Positions 1 through 9,896 are shown, numbered from the stretch's first letter. The stretch is DNA of 64,000 nt from an uncultured Clostridia bacterium (GCA_947623175.1 CANQGK010000001.1:62001-126000); one strand, 5' to 3'. The notes: generated by a model not told the origin, from the sequence alone. A program made the numbers and translations.

Positions 1-1097
1 CGGATGTTTTCAAAAAGCAGATGGTGCACCTCGGCGCAGTCGCCGTTTTGAATATCGATAGCAACCGATCCGCCGCGTAAAACGTCGCAGTTGCGGAAGG
101 AGATATTTTTATACTCGCGGCAGGCGGTTTCAAATCCTATTTCGCAGGTTCTGCCCCAATCGCACCAAAGGGTGCAGTTTTCAACCGAAACGTCGGTAAC
201 GTCGGTAAGTGCGTAGCGGTCGATGGCTTTAAGCGATATGGTATCGTCAAAGGAATGTACGAATGAATTTTTAACGATGACGCGCTGACTGTTTACTATG
301 TCGATACCGTCGGAGTTGTAGCACCACTGACCGAAAATCTTTATACCGTCGAGTACAACGTCGAAGCAGTGGAAGAAGCTGGCGCAAAATATAGCGGAGT
401 TGCGGAACAGCACGCCCTCGACCGTAATGTTTTCGCAGTCGTAGAACTTGATATTTCCGTTGGTATAATTTTCATAACAGTAATCTCCGGAAGAAAGACG
501 ACCTTCGCATATATCGTCAAACAGACCGTTGCCGAATATGTGTATGTTTTTGGCGTCTTCGGCGTAAATCGAGCCTAAAACCAACGCGTCCTTATCAACG
601 TAAAGGCTCTCGTTGTCCTTAAGCACTACTTTACCCGGCATGTGGACGCCCGGGCCGAAATACCATGTTACGGACTCGGGATCGGGCGGCAGTATAGGCT
701 TGCTGTTGAAAATATAAAGGCAATGGTGATAGCTTCCGGCTTCCAAGACGAAATCGCCGTTTTCGCTAAGTGTAAAGGCTACCCTGCCGTCCTTTACGGT
801 ATGGGTTATATTTTTTGAATACGGCTTTATGAAAACCGTTTCATGCGGCAGCTTTACCTCTACTTCAATATTAAGCGGCTCGTCGCTTACGAGATTTACA
901 AACGAAGCAAGCTCAGTCTGATCTGCCGAACGCTGATGACCCGGCCATGAACGGTTAAACGGGTAGGCGGATATGCGGCAGGTGTAGACGGGTACCTCCT
1001 TGCCGCTTACAAAAACACGGTAGTCGGAGGAAATGGGCTCGAGATAGGGAAATGCGGATTTTGTATATTCATGTTTAAATTCGGAGTAGGAAAACAT
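1..1097 (-). CDS. Right-handed beta-helix glycoside hydrolase, GH28-like (3' end beyond window)
   Basis: Read directly from the sequence: an uninterrupted minus-strand frame of about 365 codons runs off the left edge. It starts at an ATG at 1097 preceded by an AAGGAG site. The N-terminal 130 residues look like a beta-sandwich. From there the text resembles polygalacturonase-type beta-helices, with a FGPGVHMPGKVVL stretch, an IHIFGNGLFD turn and a SDGIDIVNSQRVIVKNS stretch that matches the aspartate-bearing catalytic turn of GH28 enzymes. There is no signal peptide at the N-terminus, so it is probably cytoplasmic and acts on imported oligosaccharides. It has its own promoter, 58 bp upstream of the start, but follows the dockerin gene on the same strand. 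GH28 is the best guess; other pectin-lyase-like families are possible. Confidence 0.7.
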   Translation of the reverse strand, partial: MFSYSEFKHEYTKSAFPYLEPISSDYRVFVSGKEVPVYTCRISAYPFNRSWPGHQRSADQTELASFVNLVSDEPLNIEVEVKLPHETVFIKPYSKNITHTVKDGRVAFTLSENGDFVLEAGSYHHCLYIFNSKPILPPDPESVTWYFGPGVHMPGKVVLKDNESLYVDKDALVLGSIYAEDAKNIHIFGNGLFDDICEGRLSSGDYCYENYTNGNIKFYDCENITVEGVLFRNSAIFCASFFHCFDVVLDGIKIFGQWCYNSDGIDIVNSQRVIVKNSFVHSFDDTISLKAIDRYALTDVTDVSVENCTLWCDWGRTCEIGFETACREYKNISFRNCDVLRGGSVAIDIQNGDCAEVHHLLFENI

Positions 1098-1154
1098 TTT
1101 ATACGCTCCTTTGCTGTGATTTTGACGGAAAAGCGAATTTTCTTCGGTCGTTTC

Positions 1155-1183
1155 AGTATATCATGCGCCGAAACGGTTGTCAA
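1155..1183 (-). promoter_or_regulatory. Sigma-A promoter of the beta-helix hydrolase gene
   Basis: Reading the minus strand, TTGACA (1183-1178), a 17-nt spacer and TATACT (1160-1155) give a near-consensus promoter. It lies 58 bp before the ATG at 1097, in the gap after the dockerin gene. It shows that the beta-helix gene can be transcribed apart from the upstream cluster. Confidence 0.75.
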
Positions 1184-1252
1184 TTCCTTTTTAACGGCAA
1201 GAGGCACCCTTTTTTACGATAAATCTTAAAAATTGTTATACAATGAAGCTTC

Positions 1253-3676
1253 TCAAATTAAATCAAAAAGCGCTTTTTTCAAGGCGGTAAAATCGACCGC
1301 GTTAATAACTCCGTCGTTTGCCGTGTCAAATTCCGCGACGTTGGCAAACCATTCGTCTTTTTCGGAAAGCTCCTGTTTTTTAACAAAGATCAAATCGAGT
1401 ATATTGACATTACCGTCGGCATTGTAATCGCCCTTGGCTATCTCATAATCCAAATCCGCGGTAAAGGCGAAGTCCTCCGCCGCGAATGTGCAGTCGTAGG
1501 TTGCCGCAACTCCCGAGAAGTAAATGCTTGTAACGGCGGAAGGATCAAATTCTTCGTACGAAACCCAGCCGTTTTCGGAAGCGATAATATCGGCAACGTC
1601 AAGCACTATTCTGTTCCAGCCGTAATTCAAGCCCTCGAGTACCTTTGTCGCCGACGCCTCGGAATATACCTCGCCCTCCTCGGCGGGCGTCGCGTTAAGA
1701 TTAAGAGTGATGCTCGTTTTGGCGGTAATATAGATATTCATTTCTATATGATTGACCTTGTTTAAGTTGACCGGAACGGGGAATTTCACAGGCTCGGCTA
1801 TTGTGGAAATATCGGTACCGCCGGGCACTTGTATTTGCGAGCAAATATCGTAAACGCCGTACGCCTTACCCGTATAGCCTTCTTCGGATTTCTGCACTTC
1901 CTTTGCAAGGCATGCAAAATTGGTCAAAACCACTCTTACGGAGGTTTCGGAATTGCCAAGCATAGTACCGGATAATGAAATTTTGGCAATATTCGCAAAA
2001 TCCGCACCGTTATTGTTCACAAAATCGGAAATCGGAATTGCGATATGGTTCCAGCCGCGCTCCAACAATTCATAATTTAAAGTCGCGTCGGCGGATTTTC
2101 CGAAGGTATCGGCGGCGCCGAGCGTCAAATTGTTTTCGGGCTTTTCTCCGAAGTAAATATCAAATTCGATAACGTCGGTATTGGTAAAATCCGCGGGAAG
2201 CGTAAAGGAAGCGCCCGCGTTGTCGGTCAAAGTGCCGCCGTTTTCAAGAGTTAGGTCAAAATCTATTTCGGGATATTCCACAAGCGGGATATTTTCATAT
2301 TCGGCGTCCGGTCTCAGCTTTGTAAACTGTATATTGGCAAGCTTTACCGTAACGTCCTCGGTGGAGGAGAATACGCCGTCCCAAAATACCCAATTGACTT
2401 TGGAAAAATCCAATTCGCCGTAAGGATTATCGGGATTTTTGTAATCGAGTATGACGTGATTCCAGCCCTTTTTAAGCGGTCCTTTGATTTCATAACCGTT
2501 TCTGCCCGGACCGTCGCCGTTATTACCGAAATTAATTCTCATAATACTGTCGGTATCGGTGCTTACGCACATGTCAAACTCGGCGTAATCGGCTTCGGTA
2601 GTATCAAGCTGGGCAAACGAAGTCAAAGCCGCATACGGACGATATGCGTTGGTGTTCGCAGGTACCGTAACCTCGCTTATAACCCCCGGAACGGACGCCA
2701 CTTCGAAATATTCGCTTTTCATTTCCGGTAAAACTCTTGTAAACGCCAAATTGGCAAGCACAAAGGTTATATCCTTTTCGTCGGACAATTTTTCTTCCCA
2801 AAATATCGAGTTTACTATGGATTTATCAAAGGTATCCGCCGGCCACTCGTCGAAAGGAAGATCGTAGCTTAAAACCACATGGTTCCAGCCTTTTTTAATA
2901 TCCTGAAATCTAAAGCTTCTTCTGCCCCAATCGTAACCGCGATTGCAAATGAAAATTCTGAGAATTTCATTTATATCGTCGCTTGCGTAATAATCAAATT
3001 CAATAGTATCGGCGCCCGCGGTATTAAGTGTGTCGAAGTAAACAACGTTGTCAAGCGACGCGTTGTTAAGATAAACTCCGGCGGGAACCGTTTTTTGGTC
3101 GATAATGCCTTCGTGCGACGCTATAACCGTATCGCCTACGTTATTCATTTTAACGCGCCCCTTGGTAAAGGCGATATTGGCAAGCTTTACCGTAACGCTG
3201 TTTACGGTAGAAAATACTCCGTCCCAAAATACCCAATCGACGGCGGTTTTATCCAATTCGCCGTAAGGAGAGGTGGGATTGTTGTAATCGAGTATGACAT
3301 GGTTCCAGCCTACACTTAGCGCCTTGTCGATTTTGAAACCGCTTCTGCCCGGCTGGTCACCCTCGTTGCAGAAATGAATCGTCATTTTGCTGTCCGTCGC
3401 GGCGCTTATGTACATGTCAAATTCGATATAATCGGCGCCCGTGGTGTCCAGCGGATCAAATTGAACCATAGCCGCATAATCTCTGTATGCGTTGGTGTTT
3501 GCCGGTATCGTAACCTCGCTTACGCTGCCGTCGCGGGAAGCGACAATATCGGGGAAAACGGTGCTTGCTTCGGGAACGGCAGAAATATCGCCGTCGGCAA
3601 GCGCCGCAAAGGGAATTACGCTCAAAAGCATAAGAACCGATAAAATAACCGCAAATAATTTAACTGTTTTTTTCAC
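1253..3676 (-). CDS. Secreted five-module protein with C-terminal type I dockerin
   Basis: About 807 residues. An N-terminal signal peptide (KKTVKLFAVIL then a hydrophobic core ending near AALA) is followed by five repeated modules of 120-150 residues. Each has an EFDxYxS-type strand, a GWNHVILDY strand and a closing VKLANIxFTK strand. The first and third modules are nearly the same sequence, a recent duplication. The C-terminal 60 residues form a type I dockerin with two calcium-loop repeats (GDYNADGNVNILDL and FDTANDGVINAVDFTALKK). No catalytic domain is recognised; the modules look like beta-sandwich carbohydrate-binding domains. Two in-frame GTG codons compete: I chose 3676, with AGGAG 8 nt upstream, over 3685, which lies inside that site. 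The gene overlaps the end of the upstream glycosidase gene by 17 nt, suggesting translational coupling. Confidence 0.8.
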   Translation of the reverse strand: MKKTVKLFAVILSVLMLLSVIPFAALADGDISAVPEASTVFPDIVASRDGSVSEVTIPANTNAYRDYAAMVQFDPLDTTGADYIEFDMYISAATDSKMTIHFCNEGDQPGRSGFKIDKALSVGWNHVILDYNNPTSPYGELDKTAVDWVFWDGVFSTVNSVTVKLANIAFTKGRVKMNNVGDTVIASHEGIIDQKTVPAGVYLNNASLDNVVYFDTLNTAGADTIEFDYYASDDINEILRIFICNRGYDWGRRSFRFQDIKKGWNHVVLSYDLPFDEWPADTFDKSIVNSIFWEEKLSDEKDITFVLANLAFTRVLPEMKSEYFEVASVPGVISEVTVPANTNAYRPYAALTSFAQLDTTEADYAEFDMCVSTDTDSIMRINFGNNGDGPGRNGYEIKGPLKKGWNHVILDYKNPDNPYGELDFSKVNWVFWDGVFSSTEDVTVKLANIQFTKLRPDAEYENIPLVEYPEIDFDLTLENGGTLTDNAGASFTLPADFTNTDVIEFDIYFGEKPENNLTLGAADTFGKSADATLNYELLERGWNHIAIPISDFVNNNGADFANIAKISLSGTMLGNSETSVRVVLTNFACLAKEVQKSEEGYTGKAYGVYDICSQIQVPGGTDISTIAEPVKFPVPVNLNKVNHIEMNIYITAKTSITLNLNATPAEEGEVYSEASATKVLEGLNYGWNRIVLDVADIIASENGWVSYEEFDPSAVTSIYFSGVAATYDCTFAAEDFAFTADLDYEIAKGDYNADGNVNILDLIFVKKQELSEKDEWFANVAEFDTANDGVINAVDFTALKKALFDLI

Positions 3677-5075
3677 TGTGGACACTCCTTTTTGTTTTTG
3701 ATTTATTTTTCTTAATAAGGTAAACCGCCGTGAATGCCGTATAACCGACCGCCAGCGCTCCGAAAACTATGGCGAGTATGGTTTGCAGGGTGAAAAATTT
3801 GCCTGTGGGAACGGGGATTTTTTTAACGACGGTATCGACGACCGTCGACTCCTTAACTATCGGATCAAGCTGTTCCTCGGTAACGTTGGTGACCTTTACA
3901 ACCGAGGTATTATCCTCTTTCTCGCTGTCGGGCTTTGAGGAAGGAGCAGTCTGCGAATTAGTCTGCGATTCACTCGACGCGGCGCCGGCGTCGTCCTTGT
4001 ACATGGCGCTCACCTTATCCCAATCGAGCTTTTCGACCTTGCCGCCGCCGATTATTTTCTGTAAGCGGTAATATATGGGCTTCGGCGATATTATTTCGCC
4101 GTTGGGCTTATTAAAGAACAAGCCGAAATGCGATTCGATATTATATCCGCCGTCGTTTTCAAATTGCGGCTCGTCCATAAGCTCGTAAAAACAGGTTCCG
4201 ATTACGAAATCTCTTCGGTAGCAGTCCTGCATGCATTGGATAAGCGGATCCCAATTAGAAACGTCGTTTTCGTCGAAATCGGCGGTCTTGCCGAACAGGT
4301 TGGTTTCGCAAAGTATTATTTCCTTGCCGAACTCCTTATAAAGAATGTCGCCTACCCAATAATAATCGCCGGGGTATCTGTTGTCTACGAAGCCGTCGGA
4401 ATACCAATCGTGACCTATCACATCCCAGGAAACGCCGTGGTCTCTGAAGTATTTCAAAAAGCCGTAATGCGTCCAGGAAAAGTTTATTACGCTGCGTATT
4501 CCGCCGCCCGCTTCGCGTATACCGTCCGCCGCGGCGGCAACCTGCGGCGTCAGATTTTTAAGAAATACCGGATCGTAATTGGAGGTTGAGGTTCCCGTAT
4601 CGCCCGGTATGGTCGACGCGTACATCATCTGAAGATCCAATTCATTGTCTATCTGGAAAAAATCGATTTTACCGTGACCGTTTTTGCCGTTGTACCGCTG
4701 CGCATAGCTTTTAAAGGTCTGCTTTATGGTTGCGACGTCGTAATTATCGTCAAAGGTCAACCCGGGAATTGCCATACCCATCATAACCTTCATCCCGTAC
4801 GCGTTGGCAAGCTGAACGCATTTATCGGTTTGAGTCAACGTGGAAATGCCTATACGGACAAGATTAATTCCCATTTCCGCGGCTAAATGTATCTGATCCT
4901 CGGTATAATAATTGCTGTAAACGGGGCTTTGCTCCTGCGAATGCATCGTAACGCCCCAAATGTAGTCGTCGCGGCCATTGAGAACCGGATCTTCGGCAAA
5001 AACCGTATTGGCAGAAGATAAAAGTATAACCGTACATATGACGGTAACCGATATGAGTCTTTTAAACAAATTCAT
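3660..5075 (-). CDS. Secreted, membrane-anchored clan GH-A-like glycosidase
   Basis: 471 residues: a signal peptide (residues 1-27), a TIM-barrel-like domain (about 30-345), a low-complexity Ser/Thr/Glu linker (about 362-425), one transmembrane helix (about 428-454) and a basic cytoplasmic tail. The motif FFQIDNELD carries the likely acid/base Glu145 after an NE pair, and EIILCETN carries the likely nucleophile Glu257, the arrangement of clan GH-A (GH5, GH39, GH30 and relatives). It shares stretches such as RYNGKNGHG and QIDNE with the cytosolic protein at 11078-12088. The architecture means surface hydrolysis with the enzyme tethered to the membrane. The family and substrate cannot be fixed from sequence alone. 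Good SD (AGGAGAAGG) before the ATG. Confidence 0.75.
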   Translation of the reverse strand: MNLFKRLISVTVICTVILLSSANTVFAEDPVLNGRDDYIWGVTMHSQEQSPVYSNYYTEDQIHLAAEMGINLVRIGISTLTQTDKCVQLANAYGMKVMMGMAIPGLTFDDNYDVATIKQTFKSYAQRYNGKNGHGKIDFFQIDNELDLQMMYASTIPGDTGTSTSNYDPVFLKNLTPQVAAAADGIREAGGGIRSVINFSWTHYGFLKYFRDHGVSWDVIGHDWYSDGFVDNRYPGDYYWVGDILYKEFGKEIILCETNLFGKTADFDENDVSNWDPLIQCMQDCYRRDFVIGTCFYELMDEPQFENDGGYNIESHFGLFFNKPNGEIISPKPIYYRLQKIIGGGKVEKLDWDKVSAMYKDDAGAASSESQTNSQTAPSSKPDSEKEDNTSVVKVTNVTEEQLDPIVKESTVVDTVVKKIPVPTGKFFTLQTILAIVFGALAVGYTAFTAVYLIKKNKSKTKRSVHSEKNS

Positions 5076-5139
5076 AACCTTCTCCTATCAATAAGCCTTG
5101 TGTTTTCAACTGTTAAAGTAAGTCGTTGAGGCAAAAATC

Positions 5140-6669
5140 TCACTTCAACAATTTATTTAAATCTTCCAAAGCTTTTATTGTCTGCGCTTTATTTTCCGCA
5201 ATAGTCGTCGCGGGAGATGTCTGATTTGCTTTATAGCAAACCTGATAGGTGCCCGACATAATAGCCGCATCCGCCGAAATCGCGTTCGCCATGGTAGTAA
5301 CCTGCGAGGTGTAGCCGATCCAAAGATTATCCACAGACTCGGTATCGCGAAGATAGCGGACTCCCCACTCCTTATAAACGCCCTTTATAAGGCTTTCTAC
5401 CGAATAGCAATACGCCTGTAAAAATGCTCCGGCGGCATTGGCACGTTCCTTGGAAAGGGTAGCCGGCATCATAAATGCGGTACAGTTCCAATTGGTCGCA
5501 ACCGAATAATCCTTTGAGCTGTCGCCGCGTGGATAGGGCAAAATACCGAAATCGTCCTTCATGTCTCCCAGCTTTGTAATATAACCCATTCCGCTTCCGA
5601 GGAATAAGCCGTGACCGCTCATAAACAGGTTGACGGCGTCGTTGTCGCTCGCCTGAAGACAAGCGTTGTCTTTATAATACAAATCCACGCCGAGGTTAAT
5701 CGCCGGCAGGCATTTTTTATCTTCCATATTGTATTTCAAAATGCCGTTGTTGTTTAAAATCATTTGCGCGCCGCAGGTCTGCATTATTGCGGAGAAGCCG
5801 GCGGTACCGATATCTATCTGGATTAATCCCCATTGATCCTGCGCGGTCATTTTGCCGTCGCCGGTAAGCTCCTTGGTAGCCTTTTTGTTTAAATCACGGA
5901 AGTTGGAAATATTCCACTTGTTTTGCTTCATCAATTTGTAGCCGTAGTTTTCGTCGCCTGTAACTTCCTTCATAATGCGCTTATTGACGTATATAACGTG
6001 CCCCGCGCTGCAAAGGCTGTAGGCGTCGTTGACCGCCCAATAGCCGTTGCCCAGGTGGAAGGCGTTTACTCCGTCGCCGGCGTTCATATATCCCTCGTTA
6101 AGCGACAACGTTTCGACGTTTTTCAAATTGTACGACAATTTCGAGGTCAAAAAGTTGACGACGGCATATTGATTACTCAAAATAAGGTCGGCAAAATAAG
6201 TATCCGACATACTGTTGAGCAAAGCCTGCTGTTTGGCTTCGGCATAGGTAGCCGTCTTAAATTCGATCTTGCAGTTCATCTTTTTCTGAATGTTGTCGAA
6301 CATTTCCGCCCTTGCCTGCTCCGATTTGGAGGCGGTGGGATCGGGCTTTGAAACAGAACCGTAAATTATAATGGTTTTTCCCTTTAAATCAACCGCAAGC
6401 GGATCCTTTATATTCCTGTCGGGAGCGTCGACGGCGGCATTTGACCAGACGTCCGAATTGTCCTTTCCGCTTCCCTGCGGTTTGCTGCCGGTGGTAGTCG
6501 AGGTGGTGCCTCCTACCCCGCCGCCCGATTCGAGCAATTCAAGCGAGCTTGTGGTGTAAACCTCGTCGCTGAAATTATAGTCATCCATATTGTTTTTACA
6601 GCCGGATAACGCGCTTAGCATCACAGCCGCCGTTAAAACAAGACAGCCTGCCTTTTTGAAATTTAACAT
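5140..6669 (-). CDS. ABC transporter sugar-type solute-binding lipoprotein
   Basis: About 509 residues. The start chosen (6669) has GGAGGT 7 nt upstream; a frame extension further upstream lacks a ribosome site. The signal peptide ends in the lipobox LSGC, so the protein is lipid-anchored outside the membrane. A Gly/Ser/Thr-rich spacer precedes the binding domain (about residues 90-509), which looks like family 1 extracellular sugar-binding proteins: a DLILSNQYAV strand, a Trp-rich hinge region and a C-terminal helical part. It lies between the six-module surface protein and the glycosidase, as expected for capture of released oligosaccharides. No ABC permease or ATPase for it is in the window, so those must be encoded elsewhere or be shared. 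Confidence 0.85.
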   Translation of the reverse strand: MLNFKKAGCLVLTAAVMLSALSGCKNNMDDYNFSDEVYTTSSLELLESGGGVGGTTSTTTGSKPQGSGKDNSDVWSNAAVDAPDRNIKDPLAVDLKGKTIIIYGSVSKPDPTASKSEQARAEMFDNIQKKMNCKIEFKTATYAEAKQQALLNSMSDTYFADLILSNQYAVVNFLTSKLSYNLKNVETLSLNEGYMNAGDGVNAFHLGNGYWAVNDAYSLCSAGHVIYVNKRIMKEVTGDENYGYKLMKQNKWNISNFRDLNKKATKELTGDGKMTAQDQWGLIQIDIGTAGFSAIMQTCGAQMILNNNGILKYNMEDKKCLPAINLGVDLYYKDNACLQASDNDAVNLFMSGHGLFLGSGMGYITKLGDMKDDFGILPYPRGDSSKDYSVATNWNCTAFMMPATLSKERANAAGAFLQAYCYSVESLIKGVYKEWGVRYLRDTESVDNLWIGYTSQVTTMANAISADAAIMSGTYQVCYKANQTSPATTIAENKAQTIKALEDLNKLLK

Positions 6670-6729
6670 AAAATTACCTCCAAATAATTTTACAGATTTT
6701 ATATACACGGAAAATACCGTAAACAGAGC

Positions 6730-9700
6730 TTATTTGCGTCCGATCCTTTTCCTTGTAATAATAATGACAACCGTATTTGCCGCCAACAAGAGCGCCGCCG
6801 CCGAAATGGTAATTACCGAAAAGATCAGCCGTATATTTGCCATTTCGTCTACGTAGACCTTTTGCTTTTTGACGATCTGCTTATTGACGTGTTTAATGCT
6901 TTCCTGCGGGTCCAATTTAACGAGAATGTCCGTATATTCGTAATAAACCTCGGGTGCAGACGGTTCCGTGACTGTCGGCGTCTGCGTCTGCGGTACCGAA
7001 TCGAGCGCGGGAGGCGTTTCGGTTTCTTCGGTATCCTCCTTTAAAACGTACGATTTGTTTATACGCAGATTATCGATGCCGAGCATATAATACTCTTTGA
7101 AATCGGCGGTATCCTCAAACGGCACCTTTATAACCGTTTCCAGAGCAAACGCCATTATCGAGGACCAATTAACATCGCCTTTTTTGCCGAAAGCGGAAAG
7201 CGGAATATCAAAGCTGTTCCAGCCGAGCTTTACGTCGGAATTTTTTATTTTATAAGTGAAGGTATTGTCCGAGTACCTGATTCCGGCGGAGAAATAAACC
7301 ATCGTTTCGCATTGATCGAAAAGCGCTTTGTCGTCGACGAACAGATCGAAGCGAACCGATTTTGATTTACTCAAATCCGCGACGGAATTAAACAAAAACT
7401 TGTGAGCGTTAAGCGAATCGACTTCTTGATTTTGCACCCTCAAGGCGACCGAGCCCTTGCCCTCGGTTTTGTAGGTTTGGGTAACCATCGAATTTGACGA
7501 CGACCAAACACCTACGCCAACGGTATTTAAGGTGTCGCAATCGCTTACGTATTGACTGTCCTTATCGGGCGTCGACGGCATCGTTTCGGGATCCGGATCG
7601 GGAACGGTACGCTTGCAGATAGTAAAGTTTGCGATTATATAATCCGCTTTAACGGAGCTGTTGTTTCCTATAAAGTACCGGCGCATTTCGCTCATTACGC
7701 CGTCCTTGCCGCCGCCGTTGTCAAAGCGTTCGAGCGGAACCTTGATATGCGTCCATTCATTCGATCGACCGCTTATCAACAGATCCGATCTGCCCTGATG
7801 AGTAGTATCGTAATAAACCTTATCTCCGAGCGACAATGAAAGCTGATGTGTATCGATATAATCCTCGCGGTTTTCGTCCATTATTACGTAAATATCAAAT
7901 TCAACGTAATCGCCCTTCGTTAAATCGACCACGTCGTCGATATTGTCGGGGTCGAGTCCGTCAAAGAGATTGGACAGCGTGTATACGTTGTATATCGCCG
8001 ACAGCCTGCCGAAATGTATTACCTCTTCTACGGCGTTTTTCGTCACGGGCTCGGGAGCTATAATGTCGGTAAAGCAAAGATTTTTTATAACGTAGCGGGA
8101 ATTTTTTACTTCATCCGCAAGATACACTCCGCAAATACCCGACAAATCGGCGTTTGCGTCCACGGCGCTAAGCCCCGAGATTAAAACTCTTGCATGCCCC
8201 GCTTTATTATATTCGTAATTAGCTGTGGCTTTAAACCGCCTTGAGTTTTCATCGACAAAATAAAGGGCGATTTTTTTCGGAAGAGGCGAAGAGTCAAGTC
8301 CGGTATCGACGAACATATCAAACTCGATATAGGAATTTTCCCTTAAATCCGTTTTGTCGAAGGAAAAATATGTACCTTCCTTCGCGTCGGCGGAATTTCC
8401 GGTAAAATAATCGACTGAGAAATCGTTGAATTTTTTGCTCGCGTTATTCGGATAATCATTATCCGGAATATCGATATCCGCCGAGGTTTGGCATAGATTA
8501 GCTATAAAATATCTCGCATTTTGCTCGATCCCAGCGACGTTTACGGATTTACAAGCCGTAAAGTCAAATCCGTCCTCCGCATTTAAAGCCTTTACAAGGG
8601 CTTTTACCGATACCCAATTTCCGGGCTTGAAAACGAACTCGTAAGTTGCCTTTAAACCGTTTTTATCCGTAATGATAAAATTAAGATTATGTTCGGTAGC
8701 TTTTACGGTGTCTGCAAGAATGTCAAATCTTATATGCTCCCGCTTTGTAAGGTCAAACACTTGCGGCGCATCGTAAAGCGGCGTTTCGTCGCCTTGCTTA
8801 TCGCAGAAATACTCGGTGAAAATTCCGGATTTTATAACCTGCGCGTTTTCGGGCATCGGCGGCGGCGTGGTATTTTTGGTGGAAAGACAAAGATTTGTCA
8901 GAACGTAGCGGTAATTATCGGTCATATCCCTTATTTGTACACCGATAATTTGCGTCGTATCGCAGGTCGCATGGATGGTAAGATCTCTCGTGGGAACTTT
9001 TATATGCGACCAAGTGTTGGTTTTAACCGTGAATTTATTATATCTCGCGGAGTTTTTGCCGAAGCTCAAGCCGTCGGTCTGATCCTTATCGACAAAAGCC
9101 AGGGTTTGAACGCTGTCTATGGAATCGGCTCTTATACCGGCAACGTAGATATCAAATTCCAGCCAATCGCTTTTAAGCAGATCGACCTGCTCCAAATCGT
9201 CAAATCGGATTATCGCGGACGAGGTGGATTTTTTATCGTCGTCGGTAAGGTCGATCCTTGCGCTCAGCTTCTGCAAATCGGCATCGGGCCATTCGGCGGT
9301 TCGCGCTATACCGGTAAGGCATATATTGGCGACGACATATCGGGTATCCTTTTGAGGATCCACTATCATACAGCCGCAAATATCGGTTAAATCCGTATTG
9401 CTTGCGGCAAAATTCGCCGTGGCGATCGATATATGAAGCCAAAAGCCTGTATCCGCGTCCGCCGCAAATACCGCCGTTTTACCCTGTGAATCGAAAACTC
9501 CCATTTTAAAGGGCAGACTTTTTAATTCCGATTCTACAAAAAGGTCAAATTCGAGGTTGTCGTAATCCGCACTTGTAAAATTGACGGGGGAAGACAGCCT
9601 GACGGTGGTTTCCTCGGATGAAGGCGCGCCCGATTTATAATCTATAACGTTTTCAAATTTATAAACCGTTCTTTGCGGATAACGCTCCGGAATATTCGAA

Positions 9701-9798
9701 ATATTATCCGCGCTTGTAATAAAGCCCACAGTTAAGCTTTGGCAAAAAATTAACAGCGCGACGATTACCGCAAAGGTCCTTAATATGCTCTTTTTCAT
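6730..9798 (-). CDS. Membrane-anchored surface protein with six carbohydrate-binding-like modules
   Basis: About 1022 residues. A signal peptide (to about residue 30) is followed by six related modules at roughly 45-165, 175-310, 320-440, 455-585, 590-730 and 755-915. Each has a strand of the form hhEFDhaV (LEFDLFV, LEFDIYV, IRFDILA, IEFDMFV, VEFDIYV, VRFDLFV) and most end in a strand like RYVIxNLCFT. A Pro/Thr/Glu linker, a TM helix (about 992-1017) and a short basic tail follow. The modules match those of the dockerin protein in layout. It heads the minus-strand cluster and is probably a surface glycan-binding protein. An ATG at 9798 with AGGAG 8 nt upstream was preferred to an in-frame TTG six bases earlier. 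No catalytic motif was found. Confidence 0.7.
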   Translation of the reverse strand: MKKSILRTFAVIVALLIFCQSLTVGFITSADNISNIPERYPQRTVYKFENVIDYKSGAPSSEETTVRLSSPVNFTSADYDNLEFDLFVESELKSLPFKMGVFDSQGKTAVFAADADTGFWLHISIATANFAASNTDLTDICGCMIVDPQKDTRYVVANICLTGIARTAEWPDADLQKLSARIDLTDDDKKSTSSAIIRFDDLEQVDLLKSDWLEFDIYVAGIRADSIDSVQTLAFVDKDQTDGLSFGKNSARYNKFTVKTNTWSHIKVPTRDLTIHATCDTTQIIGVQIRDMTDNYRYVLTNLCLSTKNTTPPPMPENAQVIKSGIFTEYFCDKQGDETPLYDAPQVFDLTKREHIRFDILADTVKATEHNLNFIITDKNGLKATYEFVFKPGNWVSVKALVKALNAEDGFDFTACKSVNVAGIEQNARYFIANLCQTSADIDIPDNDYPNNASKKFNDFSVDYFTGNSADAKEGTYFSFDKTDLRENSYIEFDMFVDTGLDSSPLPKKIALYFVDENSRRFKATANYEYNKAGHARVLISGLSAVDANADLSGICGVYLADEVKNSRYVIKNLCFTDIIAPEPVTKNAVEEVIHFGRLSAIYNVYTLSNLFDGLDPDNIDDVVDLTKGDYVEFDIYVIMDENREDYIDTHQLSLSLGDKVYYDTTHQGRSDLLISGRSNEWTHIKVPLERFDNGGGKDGVMSEMRRYFIGNNSSVKADYIIANFTICKRTVPDPDPETMPSTPDKDSQYVSDCDTLNTVGVGVWSSSNSMVTQTYKTEGKGSVALRVQNQEVDSLNAHKFLFNSVADLSKSKSVRFDLFVDDKALFDQCETMVYFSAGIRYSDNTFTYKIKNSDVKLGWNSFDIPLSAFGKKGDVNWSSIMAFALETVIKVPFEDTADFKEYYMLGIDNLRINKSYVLKEDTEETETPPALDSVPQTQTPTVTEPSAPEVYYEYTDILVKLDPQESIKHVNKQIVKKQKVYVDEMANIRLIFSVITISAAALLLAANTVVIIITRKRIGRK

Positions 9799-9866
9799 AG
9801 TCAAAACTCCTATCGTTATGCGATATTAAATGAAAAAAGATAACAAAACTTCCGGTTGTTTGTATC

Positions 9867-9896
9867 ATATTACCATAAAAAGCACTTGCATTTCAA
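9867..9896 (-). promoter_or_regulatory. Promoter of the minus-strand glycan cluster
   Basis: On the minus strand, TTGAAA (9896-9891), an 18-nt spacer and an extended -10, TGGTAATAT, with the hexamer at 9872-9867. It points at the gene starting at 9798. The tandem half-sites at 9901-9932 lie immediately upstream of the -35, the usual place for AraC-family activation. Confidence 0.6.

Noticed and set aside
3677-3685. Start of the dockerin protein at the first GTG (3685)
   Set aside because: That codon lies inside the AAGGAG ribosome site; the GTG at 3676 has correct spacing.
8689-9390. Plus-strand open frame of 233 codons opposite the six-module surface protein
   Set aside because: It is antisense to a clearly coding frame with signal peptide and repeats, and lacks a ribosome site.
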